The notes under the pieces are model-generated. The model made no database searches, was not told the origin of the DNA, and saw only the letters and a list, made by a program, of their open reading frames with translations. This document shows positions 9,882 through 18,912 of a DNA stretch of 64,000 nucleotides, one piece after another (the first letter of the stretch is position 1; every line of letters begins with the position of its first letter). The stretch is taken from contig NZ_SNAQ03000004.1 in the NCBI RefSeq assembly GCF_004375085.3, positions 124,001-188,000 of the forward strand, read 5' to 3'. Both the position numbers and the translations under genes were made by a program. This DNA is from Lewinella sp. W8. Lineage in GTDB: Bacteria; Bacteroidota; Bacteroidia; Chitinophagales; Saprospiraceae.

Positions 9882-9913
9882 GCCCCGCAGCCGACATTAT
9901 TCGGCTGCGGGGC
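9882..9913 (+). terminator. strong GC hairpin downstream of the S10 peptidase gene
   Basis: A perfect 13-bp stem, GCCCCGCAGCCGA (9882-9894) with TCGGCTGCGGGGC (9901-9913), and a 6-base loop. There is no T-run after it, so it may act as a mRNA 3' end stabiliser or Rho-assisted stop rather than a classical intrinsic terminator. Confidence 0.6.
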
Positions 9914-9939
9914 TCGATACTTAGGGAGGTTGCTAATGT

Positions 9940-9947
9940 TATCTTTG
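9940..9947 (+). promoter_or_regulatory. Bacteroidota -7 element (TATCTTTG)
   Basis: TATCTTTG exactly matches TAnnTTTG, 23 bases before the metalloprotease ATG at 9971. The -33 region has no clear TTG at the usual spacing. Confidence 0.65.
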
Positions 9948-9970
9948 CGTTCGATATATCATCAAGACTA

Positions 9971-12900
9971 ATGACACGACTACTCTTCACTCTCATCGCC
10001 TGCTGCGGTGGGTTGCTGCTTTCCGCACAAAATTCTTCGTTCCAATTTATCAGCTCGCCAACTTCCGGCGCCGAGGAACGGACGGTTGAACTCGACCAAC
10101 GGCAGTTTCTGTCCACGCTCAAACGCGCTCCCCGGGAATTTTCCGGCGCCAAGCACGGACAGCGCCTGGTCCTGCCCCTGCCCACGGGCACTTTTGCGGA
10201 GTTTGAGGTGGTCAACAGTCCGCTCATTGGCCGTTCGATCCAGGAACGCTACCCCGAAATCAACAGCTACAAGGTGGCCGGCCCCTGGGGTGGAGGGCGT
10301 ATTTCGGTGGGCCCCAGCGGCATGTCGGCCGTCCTTCGTGGTCCCAACGGATACTACGTCATTGAGCCCGACGAAGCGGGTAGCGACCAACAGTATCGCG
10401 TCATCAAGCACACCGACTACCTCCGGCAGCTGAGCACGGAGGGAGCTCCCCTGTCTTGTGGGTACGACGATCACCAGGGTACCGGCCTGGAGGACCTGGA
10501 GCTTGATCCGGACATGCTGGATCATGGCGAGGTCGCAGGTGCCGAGCTTCCCCTCAAAGCGGGCAATGATCCCCGGGAACTTCGGATTTACGATCTGGTG
10601 ATGACCTGTACGGGTGAATTCGCCCAGCGGGTGGGCGGAGACACGCTCGACGTTCTGGAGGCCTTCAACACGGCCGTATCCACCATCAACGGCATCTTTG
10701 AAAACGAGGTTGGCATCCGGATGAACCTTCTGGACGCCACCCTCAACGTCATTTTTCTTGATCCGGACAACGACCCCTACAGCAACGCCAATACGGGTGG
10801 TGCACTCCTGGGGCAGGTATTGCCGGCCTTTAACGATGCCAACATTCCGCCGGAAGCCTACGACCTCGGACACATCTTCACTTCCCGTTGTACGGACGTT
10901 GGCGGTGTAGTGAGTGGCAACGCCTGTACGGGTGGAAAGACCCGGGGAGTTACCTGCGTTGGCGGTTCCGTAGTCGGTGCTGCCCTGCGCATCATGTCGC
11001 ACGAAGTAGCGCACCAGTTTGCGGTGTCCCACAGCTGGAACAACTGCCCCGGCAGCGAAGGCCAGCGGGCTGGCGGTGCGGCCTTTGAGCCCGGCTCCGG
11101 CACCACCATCATGTCTTACGCCGGCGCGTGTGGCAACCAAAATATCGGCGCGGACGATTCTTACTACCACGTGGGCAGTCTGCAACAGTTTCTCACCTTC
11201 ACCCGGGTCACCGGTGCCCGGGCCTGTGCCACGATCGTGGAGACGGATAACTTCACCCCCGACGTGGAACTGGACTATGCAGAAGACTTCTTCATCCCCA
11301 TCAGTACGCCCTTTGTCCTGAGCGGAACCGCAACGGACGCCAACGACGACGAGCTCACCTACAACTGGGAGCAGTTTGACCTCGGTCCCGCCGTAGACAT
11401 TCGTGACCCCTCCGGCAACGCACCGCTTTTCCGGTCCGTGCCGCCTTCTCCCGACGGCAACGTGCGGTATTTCCCCCGCATCGACCGCATCGTCAATAAC
11501 ATCAGTAGCCTGCAGGAGGTCCTGCCGACCTACAGCCGTGACCTGACCTTCCGGCTGGTGGCCCGGGACAACAACCCCGAAGCGGGGGGCGTAGATTGGG
11601 AAACCATGCATTTCTTCGCCGAGGAAACCGCCGGTCCCTTCGTGGTTAACGATCCCGTCGATCCCGTCTGGGAGACCGGTGACCACCAGGAAGTCACCTG
11701 GGACGTAGCGAACACCGACAAAGCTCCGGTCAACTGCCGGCAGGTAGACATTTACCTCTCCCAGGACGGTGGCTTCACCTACTCCGACACGCTTGCCAGG
11801 GGTGTCGCCAACAACGGACGGGCCTTCGTCACCATCCCCGAAGGCATCCTAACCGACGCCGCACGGATTATGGTGAAGGCCGCCGACAACATTTTCCTGA
11901 ACGTCAACGAAACGGATTTCACCATCACCGGTGCCAGCCTTCCCACCTTTACGCTGGAGGCTAGCGACCGTTATGAGCAAGTATGTCTTCCCGATCAGCT
12001 TTCCTTTGACTTCAGCTCGGGAAGTGTGCTCGGATTTTCCGCGCCCATTTCCCTTTCGGTAGACACCACCGGAATGCCCGACGGGCTACTGACGACCTTC
12101 TCCAATGACGTCATCAATCCCGGAGACAATACTACGCTGGGGGTTGACCTCAGCGAGGTCCGCTTCGATGGCACCCTTGAACTGACCGTCCTGGCCGTTA
12201 CGCCCGGGCTCGACACCGCTCGGCGGATCATCGTACTGGACGTTACCGACAACGACTTCAGTGACCTGGCCTTCACCGCGCCGGCGGAAGGCACCAGCGG
12301 CATTATTCTTTCTACGGACTTTGACTGGACGGACGCCGTCAACGCCGACAGCTACGAAATCCAGATCGCCACTCGGCCAAACTTCGTGGAGGCCTCCATT
12401 TTTGAAGTGGCCTCCGGATTAACGGAAACGGAATATACTCCCGTTGAATTCTTTGAGCCCAATACGCTCTACTACTGGCGCATTCGCCCGGTCAATGACT
12501 GTGGCCCCGCCGAGTGGACGGATCCCGCCAGTTTCCGCACGGTAAACAGTCAGTGTATTACCTACTCGGGGGAAGACACTCCGATTGCCCTTCCGGGTAC
12601 CGGCCCCTCCTTCACCCGGGAATCTTCCGTGTTCGTCGACCAGCAGGGCTCCATCAGTGACCTCAACATTCCGAACATCAAGATGCGCTACAACTTCGCA
12701 TCGAAGGTTACCCTGACCCTGACCAGCCCCGCGGGCACCAGCGTCGTACTTTACCTGGAGAACTGTTTTTCGACCAACGCCATCGACCTTGGTTTTGACG
12801 ATGATGCTCCGCGAGACATCGTTTGCCCACCCGATGACCAGCGGGTCTTCGTACCCGTTGGCTCCCTGGCCGACTTTAACGGAGAAGATACCTTCGGCAC

Positions 12901-13594
12901 CTGGGTGCTTTCCGTTGAGGTGAGTGAGACGGGAGGTTCGGCCGGTCAGCTGGAAAGTTGGTCCGTTGAATTCTGTGCGGACATCAACTCCGTACCCCCC
13001 TCCATTGTGAACAGTTCCGTTACGGAAGTTCCCCCGCTGGGTCGTAACAGCATTGCCAAAGACAAGCTGCGGGTAGAAAGTTCGGTCTTCTCCAGTGGCG
13101 ACGTCCTTTATACGCTGACCGCACTGCCGGAAGCTGGGTTCCTGACCCTCTACGGCAGAACCCTACGGGTGGGCGATACCTTTGACCAGTCCGACATCAA
13201 CGGCAACGGTCTCTTCTACGAGAACACCGACGAGGTAGCGGTAAACGACGACTTTGGCTTCGTGGTTACCACGCCCGATGGTGGTTACCTTCCGGTAACC
13301 TACCACGACATTCTGATTACGGAAGACGCCGTGGTGAGCAACGAAGAACGGAATCCGCTGGCCGCCAGCCTACGTGTTTTCCCGAACCCGGTCAACGACC
13401 AGCTGAACGTTCGCTGGGATACCGAAGAGGCACGGACCTTATCCGTGATCTTGTTTGACCTCAACGGTCGTGCGCTCAGTGTCCAGCGTATTCCGTCACA
13501 AACCGGTACGGCTACGGTAGATACCAGTCAACTTCCCGGGGGCGTTTATTTGCTGCGAGTGGACGGAGCCGTCCGTCGCATCGTTAAGCAATAA
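9971..13594 (+). CDS. T9SS-exported reprolysin-like zinc metalloprotease with P-domain
   Basis: A 1207-residue secreted protein. It begins with a signal peptide (MTRLLFTLIACCGGLLLSAQ). The pro-region is followed by a zinc-protease domain with HEVAHQFAVSH (His344, Glu345, His348, third ligand His354), the extended metzincin motif. Downstream are Ig/FN3-like modules (DFDWTDAVNADSYEIQIAT near residue 785), a proprotein-convertase-type P/Homo B domain (residues about 865-1015, ending GTWVLSVEV...LESWSVEFC), and a T9SS type A C-terminal domain (LRVFPNPVNDQLNVRWD ... GGVYLLRVDG). It should cross the outer membrane by the T9SS and be released or attached at the surface. It ends 21 bp before the LptF/G-type gene. 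Confidence 0.93.
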   Translation: MTRLLFTLIACCGGLLLSAQNSSFQFISSPTSGAEERTVELDQRQFLSTLKRAPREFSGAKHGQRLVLPLPTGTFAEFEVVNSPLIGRSIQERYPEINSYKVAGPWGGGRISVGPSGMSAVLRGPNGYYVIEPDEAGSDQQYRVIKHTDYLRQLSTEGAPLSCGYDDHQGTGLEDLELDPDMLDHGEVAGAELPLKAGNDPRELRIYDLVMTCTGEFAQRVGGDTLDVLEAFNTAVSTINGIFENEVGIRMNLLDATLNVIFLDPDNDPYSNANTGGALLGQVLPAFNDANIPPEAYDLGHIFTSRCTDVGGVVSGNACTGGKTRGVTCVGGSVVGAALRIMSHEVAHQFAVSHSWNNCPGSEGQRAGGAAFEPGSGTTIMSYAGACGNQNIGADDSYYHVGSLQQFLTFTRVTGARACATIVETDNFTPDVELDYAEDFFIPISTPFVLSGTATDANDDELTYNWEQFDLGPAVDIRDPSGNAPLFRSVPPSPDGNVRYFPRIDRIVNNISSLQEVLPTYSRDLTFRLVARDNNPEAGGVDWETMHFFAEETAGPFVVNDPVDPVWETGDHQEVTWDVANTDKAPVNCRQVDIYLSQDGGFTYSDTLARGVANNGRAFVTIPEGILTDAARIMVKAADNIFLNVNETDFTITGASLPTFTLEASDRYEQVCLPDQLSFDFSSGSVLGFSAPISLSVDTTGMPDGLLTTFSNDVINPGDNTTLGVDLSEVRFDGTLELTVLAVTPGLDTARRIIVLDVTDNDFSDLAFTAPAEGTSGIILSTDFDWTDAVNADSYEIQIATRPNFVEASIFEVASGLTETEYTPVEFFEPNTLYYWRIRPVNDCGPAEWTDPASFRTVNSQCITYSGEDTPIALPGTGPSFTRESSVFVDQQGSISDLNIPNIKMRYNFASKVTLTLTSPAGTSVVLYLENCFSTNAIDLGFDDDAPRDIVCPPDDQRVFVPVGSLADFNGEDTFGTWVLSVEVSETGGSAGQLESWSVEFCADINSVPPSIVNSSVTEVPPLGRNSIAKDKLRVESSVFSSGDVLYTLTALPEAGFLTLYGRTLRVGDTFDQSDINGNGLFYENTDEVAVNDDFGFVVTTPDGGYLPVTYHDILITEDAVVSNEERNPLAASLRVFPNPVNDQLNVRWDTEEARTLSVILFDLNGRALSVQRIPSQTGTATVDTSQLPGGVYLLRVDGAVRRIVKQ

Positions 13595-13615
13595 GCAAAC
13601 AAGCCCGCGGGACGC

Positions 13616-14710
13616 ATGCTGAAAAAACTGGATTGGTACATCATCGGGAAGTTTTTACGCACCTTTTTCTTTACGGTGCTGATCTTCTCGATGGTGAGCC
13701 TGATCATTGACTTCAGTGAAAAGGTAGAACGATTCATTGAATCGGACATCACCAAGTACGAGATTGCCTTCGAGTACTTCCCGACCTTCCTCCTGTTTAT
13801 CCTGGGGCTGCTCTGGCCAATGCTTACCCTGATTGCCGTGATCTTTTTTACGGGCAGGATGGCCAACAACTCCGAGATCATCAGCATCCTGAACGCCGGG
13901 GTCAGCTTCCGGCGGCTGCTACGTCCTTATCTGGTCACCGCCGGTTTTTTGTCGATTCTGTACGTGATCGGCGTTAACTTCCTGATCCCGATCGGCAATG
14001 CCCACCGCACGGAACTGGAACGGGTGTACTTCGGCCGGAATAAAGACGACGGCAAAACCGCCAACGTACACATGTTTGTGGCCCCAAACACCAAGGTGTT
14101 CATGACCCACTACAGCAAGCGGGACAGTTCGGCACGAAATTTCCGGATCGAACACATTGTCGACAATAAGCTGGTCAGTCTGACCAAGGCCAGGACGGCA
14201 GAATACATTCCGGGAGACACCGCACGCTGGAGGCTCAATAATTACGAAATCCGAAACTTTGACGGCGACGACGAGGAGCTGATCATTGGGGGCAGTCGGA
14301 GTAGCCTCGATACCGTGCTCAACCTGAAGCCGGCAGATTTTTTTGATTTCCGGGAAAGGCGGACCGCCCTGAGCACCCCACAGCTCATAAAATTCATCCA
14401 GCAGCAGCGGGCCCGGGGGGCCGGGAACGTCAGGCGATACGAGATCGAACTGGCTCGAAGGTCTTCGCAGCCTTTCACCATCTTCATCCTCACCCTGATC
14501 GGCGTTTCGGTGGCGGGGCGAAAAGTCCGTGGGGGTATGGGTATTCAGCTTGCCCTGGGGATTCTCATCGGCGCACTTTTCGTTTTCCTGAGCCAGTTTG
14601 CCTCTACCATCAGCACGGACGCTAATTTGCCCGTGTACCTCGGCATGTGGATGCCCAACATCATTTTCTTTGGGGCTGCCATGTACTTTGTGGCTACCGC
14701 CCAGCGCTGA
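13616..14710 (+). CDS. LptF/LptG-family permease (YjgP/YjgQ)
   Basis: A 364-residue inner-membrane protein of the lipopolysaccharide export ABC transporter. MLKKLDWYIIGKFLRTFFFTVLIF is the family's typical N-terminus. Three transmembrane helices precede a periplasmic beta-rich domain (residues about 130-270), and three more follow (FTIFILTLIGVSVAGRKVRGG, GIQLALGILIGALFVFLSQF, LGMWMPNIIFFGAAMYFV). The length is normal. In Lpt the two permeases pair with the LptB ATPase; neither LptB nor a second permease gene is here, so LptF and LptG cannot be told apart from context. The RKVRGG segment after the fourth helix is typical. Confidence 0.92.
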   Translation: MLKKLDWYIIGKFLRTFFFTVLIFSMVSLIIDFSEKVERFIESDITKYEIAFEYFPTFLLFILGLLWPMLTLIAVIFFTGRMANNSEIISILNAGVSFRRLLRPYLVTAGFLSILYVIGVNFLIPIGNAHRTELERVYFGRNKDDGKTANVHMFVAPNTKVFMTHYSKRDSSARNFRIEHIVDNKLVSLTKARTAEYIPGDTARWRLNNYEIRNFDGDDEELIIGGSRSSLDTVLNLKPADFFDFRERRTALSTPQLIKFIQQQRARGAGNVRRYEIELARRSSQPFTIFILTLIGVSVAGRKVRGGMGIQLALGILIGALFVFLSQFASTISTDANLPVYLGMWMPNIIFFGAAMYFVATAQR

Positions 14711-15081
14711 CGCCCGGAAAATCTTCCATCACCCGGCACCCAACCACCCTGATTGGACAAAAGGGGGGTGAAATCAGGGTATAAATGTCGGTCTGCGTAC
14801 TTAAGGACAAAGTAGTGCGCCCGCAAACATATTGTTGAGGAAAAAGGCGGGTATAAGTGCCCGCAGACGGGGAAATGCACTCTTTTGTTTAACTATTTCC
14901 CCCCAAAAGGGGCCAAAACCTTAGACAAAACGTCTTTATTTTCATTTTTTACTGAAAAATAAAAAATCATTTTCCTTTCGTCGTCCGGAAGACCAGTGTT
15001 GAAAAACAGGCATTTACGAAGGATTTGTGCAAAAAAAGAACAGGAGTGTGAATAAAAATGGACCAACTTTTGCCCAGGGGC
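14711..15081. other. AT-richer non-coding leader region
   Basis: About 370 bp without a credible gene. It contains A/T-runs (around 14935-14965) and short inverted pieces, but no tRNA or structured RNA that I recognise. It leads into the sigma-factor promoter. Confidence 0.5.
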
Positions 15082-15112
15082 TTGTCAAACATCTAACTTT
15101 TACCTAATTTTG
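15082..15112 (+). promoter_or_regulatory. complete Bacteroidota promoter (-33 TTG, -7 TAATTTTG)
   Basis: TTG at 15082-15084, a 20-bp spacer, then TAATTTTG at 15105-15112. Both elements and the spacing match the primary sigma-factor consensus. It is the most complete promoter found in the window and lies 35 bases before the ECF sigma-factor ATG. Confidence 0.75.
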
Positions 15113-15147
15113 GTTCAACAAAAAAAACCACCCACAACCAAATTGCC

Positions 15148-15669
15148 ATGTCCCAATCTGAGTTTTTTAAAGAATTTGACCGGCTATCCACGCTGCTCCA
15201 CTCTTTCGCCTATAATCTGACGAAAAATTCAGAGGATGCTAAAGATTTATACCAGGAAACGGCCTTCCGTGCCATGACTAACCGCGATAAATTTCGTCCT
15301 GGCACAAATTTGAAAGCATGGCTTTTTACCATCATGAAGAACATCTTCATCAACAACTATCGTAAGAAGGTTAAAGCCAATACGATCATGGACAATACGG
15401 ATAATCTGTATTACATCAATTCTGGTCGTAATACCATCGAAAACGATGCAGACAGTAACATTCTCATCAAGGAGCTCACCGAGATGATCGAGTCACTGGA
15501 TGACAGTACGCGGGTGCCATTCCTGATGCACTACCAGGGCTTCAAGTACCAGGAAATTGCGGATCACCTTGACCTTCCACTGGGAACGGTGAAAAGTCGG
15601 ATTTTCTTTGCCCGTAAAGATCTCAAATCACAGATTGCAAGACAATATGGTAAGTTGCGGGAACAGTAA
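15148..15669 (+). CDS. ECF-type RNA polymerase sigma factor (sigma-70 family)
   Basis: A 173-residue two-domain sigma factor. Region 2 is at residues about 10-80 (FAYNLTKNSEDAKDLYQETA, then AWLFTIMKNIFINNYRKK), and region 4 at about 110-165 (FLMHYQGFKYQEIADHLDLP, then GTVKSRIFFARKDLK, the DNA-reading helix). There is no region 3, as in ECF factors. No anti-sigma gene is adjacent: the next gene is mutY, separated by a strong terminator. Stand-alone ECF factors of this kind, transcribed from a primary-sigma promoter, are common in the phylum. Its codon use is more AT-rich than most genes here. The regulon cannot be inferred. Confidence 0.95.
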   Translation: MSQSEFFKEFDRLSTLLHSFAYNLTKNSEDAKDLYQETAFRAMTNRDKFRPGTNLKAWLFTIMKNIFINNYRKKVKANTIMDNTDNLYYINSGRNTIENDADSNILIKELTEMIESLDDSTRVPFLMHYQGFKYQEIADHLDLPLGTVKSRIFFARKDLKSQIARQYGKLREQ

Positions 15670-15740
15670 GTCTTAAAGGATATTGCCCCCCCATCTTCTT
15701 GAGGCTAGTAAACTATCACTGCCCGCAAAAATCTTACCTT

Positions 15741-15775
15741 CCGCCGCAGAACCTTCTGCGGCGGATTTTTTATTT
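15741..15775 (+). terminator. intrinsic terminator after the ECF sigma gene
   Basis: Perfect 11-bp stem, CCGCCGCAGAA with TTCTGCGGCGG, and a 2-base loop, followed by ATTTTTTATTT. It ends 8 bases before the mutY ATG. A TACCTTCC promoter-like sequence just before the stem leaves open a role as a mutY leader attenuator. Confidence 0.85.
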
Positions 15776-15782
15776 ATGGATC

Positions 15783-16868
15783 ATGGACATTAGTTGGTCA
15801 ATTTTTCGAACGGCCTTGCTGAAGTGGCACAATCCGGAGGACCGCCCCATGCCCTGGAAAGGCATCCGGGACCCCTACCGAATATGGCTGAGCGAAGTCA
15901 TATTGCAACAAACCAGGGTGGAGCAGGGCCTGCCCTACTATAACCGCTTCGTAGCCGCATACCCTACGGTCCAGGACCTGGCCGCGGCCCCCGACGATGA
16001 GGTGATGAAACTATGGGAAGGCCTGGGGTACTACTCCCGAGCACGCAATCTCCTCAAGGCTGCCAGGATGGTAAGCCAGGAGCTTGGTGGCGAATTTCCC
16101 CGTGACTACAATGGGTTGAGGGCATTGCCCGGCGTTGGAGACTACACCGCAGCGGCCATCGGGTCATTCGCCTTCGATCTGCCGACCCCCGTCCTGGACG
16201 GTAACGTTTTTCGGATTCTGGCCCGCTACACCAATTCCTTTCAGCCCATCGATGACGGTGCGGGTAAAAGGTACTTCAAAGAGCTGGTGGAAGCAGCACT
16301 GGGTAGTGCATCCGCGAGAAAGTTTAATCAGGCCATTATGGACTTCGGGGCAACCGTTTGTACGCCCAAACGTGCTTACTGTACTCAGTGCCCCCTCGCC
16401 TTCTCCTGTGGCGCACGTTCGGCCGGAACCGTTTATGAGTTACCCGTAAAACGGAAAACCCTGAAGCGCACCACCCGCCACTTTCATTACCTCGTGCTGC
16501 GGGACCAAGGTGACCGCTGCCTGATCAGGAGAAGGGAAGAAAAGGACATCTGGCGGGGCCTGTATGAATTCCCCTTAATTGAAACCACAGGGCCTATTCT
16601 TCAGGCAAGTGACCTGGCGGTTCACCCGGACTGGCCCGGCTCCATTCCCGCCCGGGAACTTCAATTCTTACGCAGCAGCCCCCCCTACAAACAGCAGTTA
16701 ACCCACCAAACCATTATCGCGGTGTTCCATGAATTCAGTGCTGCTGACTTACCAACAGCTTTGAAGGCCCATCAACTGATTAACTACAAAATGTTGGCCA
16801 AAATGGCCTTCCCGAGGGTGATTACTAGGTTCTTATCGGAGAATAGGCTACATTTAGATTTGTTCTAA
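15783..16868 (+). CDS. mutY: adenine DNA glycosylase MutY
   Basis: This base-excision repair enzyme removes adenine paired with 8-oxoguanine. It has the HhH-GPD fold with catalytic Glu in LSEVILQQTRVEQG, helix-hairpin-helix LPGVGDYTAAAIGSFAF and the essential Asp in PVLDGNVFRI. The 4Fe-4S loop CTPKRAYCTQCPLAFSC has C-x6-C-x2-C-x5-C spacing. A C-terminal NUDIX-like 8-oxoG recognition domain follows (HYLVLRDQGDRCLIRRREEKDIWRGLYEFP is split over the start of this domain). I chose ATG 15783 (MDISWSIF) because the upstream ATG at 15699 would translate the terminator hairpin. mutY, ssb and gldE in this order is a recurrent arrangement in Bacteroidota. Confidence 0.96.
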   Translation: MDISWSIFRTALLKWHNPEDRPMPWKGIRDPYRIWLSEVILQQTRVEQGLPYYNRFVAAYPTVQDLAAAPDDEVMKLWEGLGYYSRARNLLKAARMVSQELGGEFPRDYNGLRALPGVGDYTAAAIGSFAFDLPTPVLDGNVFRILARYTNSFQPIDDGAGKRYFKELVEAALGSASARKFNQAIMDFGATVCTPKRAYCTQCPLAFSCGARSAGTVYELPVKRKTLKRTTRHFHYLVLRDQGDRCLIRRREEKDIWRGLYEFPLIETTGPILQASDLAVHPDWPGSIPARELQFLRSSPPYKQQLTHQTIIAVFHEFSAADLPTALKAHQLINYKMLAKMAFPRVITRFLSENRLHLDLF

Positions 16869-16887
16869 CCACAAAATTTAAGAGATC

Positions 16888-17364
16888 ATGGTAAACAAGA
16901 TAACCCTGGTCGGCCGTCTGGGCGCCGACCCCGAAGTAAGAACCCTGGAAAGCGGCGCGATGGTCGCTAAATTCGGCCTGGCCACCTCGGAAAACTACCG
17001 GGACCGCAACGGGGAATGGCAGGAGCAAACCGAATGGCATGACGTTGTCGTTTGGCGCAGCTTAGCCGAGCGGGCACAGGAATATTTGAAGAAGGGCAGT
17101 CTGGTGTACCTGGAAGGCAAACTCACCCACCGCAAGTGGCAGGACAAAGACGGCAATCCCCGCAAAACCACAGAAGTAGTGGGGAGTTATTTCCGTATGC
17201 TCAGCAGTCGTCAATCGAATGGCGGTGGTGGTGGAAACTACTTCCCGAACGAAGAACCCGCCCCGACGATGTCGGCTCCGGCCCCCAAGGCAGAGGCATC
17301 ATCTTCCGGCGATGACACCCCCACTCCACCGGCCGGTGGAGATGACGACGACCTGCCCTTCTAA
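16888..17364 (+). CDS. ssb: single-stranded DNA-binding protein
   Basis: A 158-residue SSB. The OB-fold occupies residues 1-108 (MVNKITLVGRLGADPEVR, KFGLATSENYRD, EWHDVVVW, GSLVYLEGKL), followed by a Gly/Pro-rich flexible linker and the acidic tip DDDLPF that recruits partner proteins. Length and layout are standard. It is transcribed from 19 bp after mutY, probably from the same messenger. A long hairpin after its stop overlaps the gldE promoter. Confidence 0.97.
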   Translation: MVNKITLVGRLGADPEVRTLESGAMVAKFGLATSENYRDRNGEWQEQTEWHDVVVWRSLAERAQEYLKKGSLVYLEGKLTHRKWQDKDGNPRKTTEVVGSYFRMLSSRQSNGGGGGNYFPNEEPAPTMSAPAPKAEASSSGDDTPTPPAGGDDDDLPF

Positions 17365-17386
17365 GGGTAAGCATCAATTGTTTCGG

Positions 17387-17426
17387 GATAGGGTGACGGC
17401 TACTAAAGGCCTTCACCCTATCTTTG
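17387..17426 (+). promoter_or_regulatory. ssb terminator-like hairpin overlapping the gldE promoter
   Basis: A perfect 10-bp stem, GATAGGGTGA (17387-17396) with TCACCCTATC (17413-17422), is followed by TTTG. The distal arm contains the first half of TATCTTTG (17419-17426), an exact -7 element 23 bases before the gldE start. One sequence appears to serve as both the end of the upstream message and the start of the next. Confidence 0.6.
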
Positions 17427-17449
17427 TATCGATCAGTACTTAGTGCTCT

Positions 17450-18883
17450 TTGACCATAGCTGAACCACTACTAGTTTTTCAAATCACCGGCCTTTTACTC
17501 AACGCCCTCCTGGAGATCAGCCTCGGTGTGGGAGGGGTGATGATATTGCTGTTTCTATCCGGACTCGTCTCCGGATCTGAAGTCGCCTTCTTTTCCCTCA
17601 CGCCTAACGATTATGAGGAACTGGAGGGGAACGACTCTTCCTCGGCTCGCGAGCTACTGCAGCTCCGCAACATGCCCCGAATGTTATTGGCGACCATTTT
17701 GATCGCCAACAACCTGATCAATATTGCCATCGTCCTGTTGTCGGACTTCATCATTCGCCGGGCATTCCCCAACGAGGTGTTCATCACCTGGGCCACCAAC
17801 ATCCGGGATACGCTGCCCTTCCTGCAGTTCATCAGCGAGGATGGCATGGCTCAAGGCATCAGCTTTTTGATCACGGTACTTGCCGCCACCTTCCTGTTGG
17901 TGCTTTTCGGCGAGGTCGCCCCGAAAGTTTACGCCCGCTATAACCGGTTGAAACTGGCGCTACAAATGGCTCGGCCACTGAAGTTTTTGCTCTGGTGTTT
18001 TCGCCCCCTGGCCTTTCTGTTGGTTCGGGGAGCCGGCGTGGTGGAACGACGACTGGAGAATCACAGTCAGGACGGCATTACGGCAAGCCAGGAAGAAATT
18101 GACGAAGCCATTGAGCTAACCGTGAGCAGTGAGGATCACGGAGAGGAAGGCCCCCAGGACGTCGGCATCCTGAAACGCATCGTCCAGTTCAGCAACGTCA
18201 CCGTACGCCAGATCATGCGGTCGCGGGGAGACGTCATTGCCGTAGACCAGAAAATCGGATACCCGGAGTTGCTCACCGTCATCCGGGAAAGCAGTTATAG
18301 CCGAATTCCGGTTTTTGAAGAAGACTTTGACCAGGTCAAGGGCCTACTGTACGTCAAGGATCTGCTGGGCCACCGCCACGAACCACCCGATTTTGAATGG
18401 CAAAAACTGGTGAGAACTGAAGTCCTCTACGTGCCGGGCAACAAGAAGATCAACGATTTGCTTCGGGAGTTTCAGCAGGAGAAAATGCACATGGCGATTG
18501 TCGTCGACGAATACGGTGGGACGGAAGGCGTAGTAACGCTGGAAGACATTCTCGAAGAAGTCATCGGAGACATCCAGGATGAGTTTGACGAAGGAGACGA
18601 CATCATCTATCAGCGCATTGACAACCTGAACTACATCTTCGACGGTAAAACACTACTGGGCGATGTTTGTCGGGTACTGGATCTGCCCACCAATACCTTT
18701 GACGACGTCAAAGGAGAAGCAGAATCCCTGGCGGGCCTGCTGCTGGAAATGCTCGGACAATTCCCCCAGCCCGAAGAAGAAATCGAGTGCGGGGAATACC
18801 GGTTCAAGGTCATGGCCATGACGAACCGCCGGGTAGAGGAAATCCTGGTGACCCTACCGGAGCCGGCTCCGGAGAACGGGTAA
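17450..18883 (+). CDS. gldE: gliding-motility-associated protein GldE (CNNM/CorC-type membrane protein)
   Basis: A 477-residue membrane protein: a DUF21/CNNM transmembrane domain (residues about 1-200; hydrophobic runs such as GVGGVMILLFLSGLVSGSEV and ISFLITVLAATFLLVLFG), a CBS pair (about 225-350; VRQIMRSRGDVIAV, HMAIVVDEYGGTEGVVTLED) and a C-terminal CorC_HlyC domain. The family is tied to magnesium/cobalt export. GldE is named for its supporting role in gliding in Flavobacterium, where it acts with GldD, but gldD is not adjacent here. The start is TTG: a stop lies nine bases upstream and no ATG fits the first helix. The position after mutY and ssb supports the name. Confidence 0.9.
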   Translation: MTIAEPLLVFQITGLLLNALLEISLGVGGVMILLFLSGLVSGSEVAFFSLTPNDYEELEGNDSSSARELLQLRNMPRMLLATILIANNLINIAIVLLSDFIIRRAFPNEVFITWATNIRDTLPFLQFISEDGMAQGISFLITVLAATFLLVLFGEVAPKVYARYNRLKLALQMARPLKFLLWCFRPLAFLLVRGAGVVERRLENHSQDGITASQEEIDEAIELTVSSEDHGEEGPQDVGILKRIVQFSNVTVRQIMRSRGDVIAVDQKIGYPELLTVIRESSYSRIPVFEEDFDQVKGLLYVKDLLGHRHEPPDFEWQKLVRTEVLYVPGNKKINDLLREFQQEKMHMAIVVDEYGGTEGVVTLEDILEEVIGDIQDEFDEGDDIIYQRIDNLNYIFDGKTLLGDVCRVLDLPTNTFDDVKGEAESLAGLLLEMLGQFPQPEEEIECGEYRFKVMAMTNRRVEEILVTLPEPAPENG

Positions 18884-18912
18884 GCCCCCTAAATATCCTT
18901 CCGTGCTATTGT

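Noticed and set aside
9980-11686. 568-codon antisense frame opposite the metalloprotease
   Set aside because: The sense gene carries an HExxH motif and sorting domain; the antisense product is a composition shadow.
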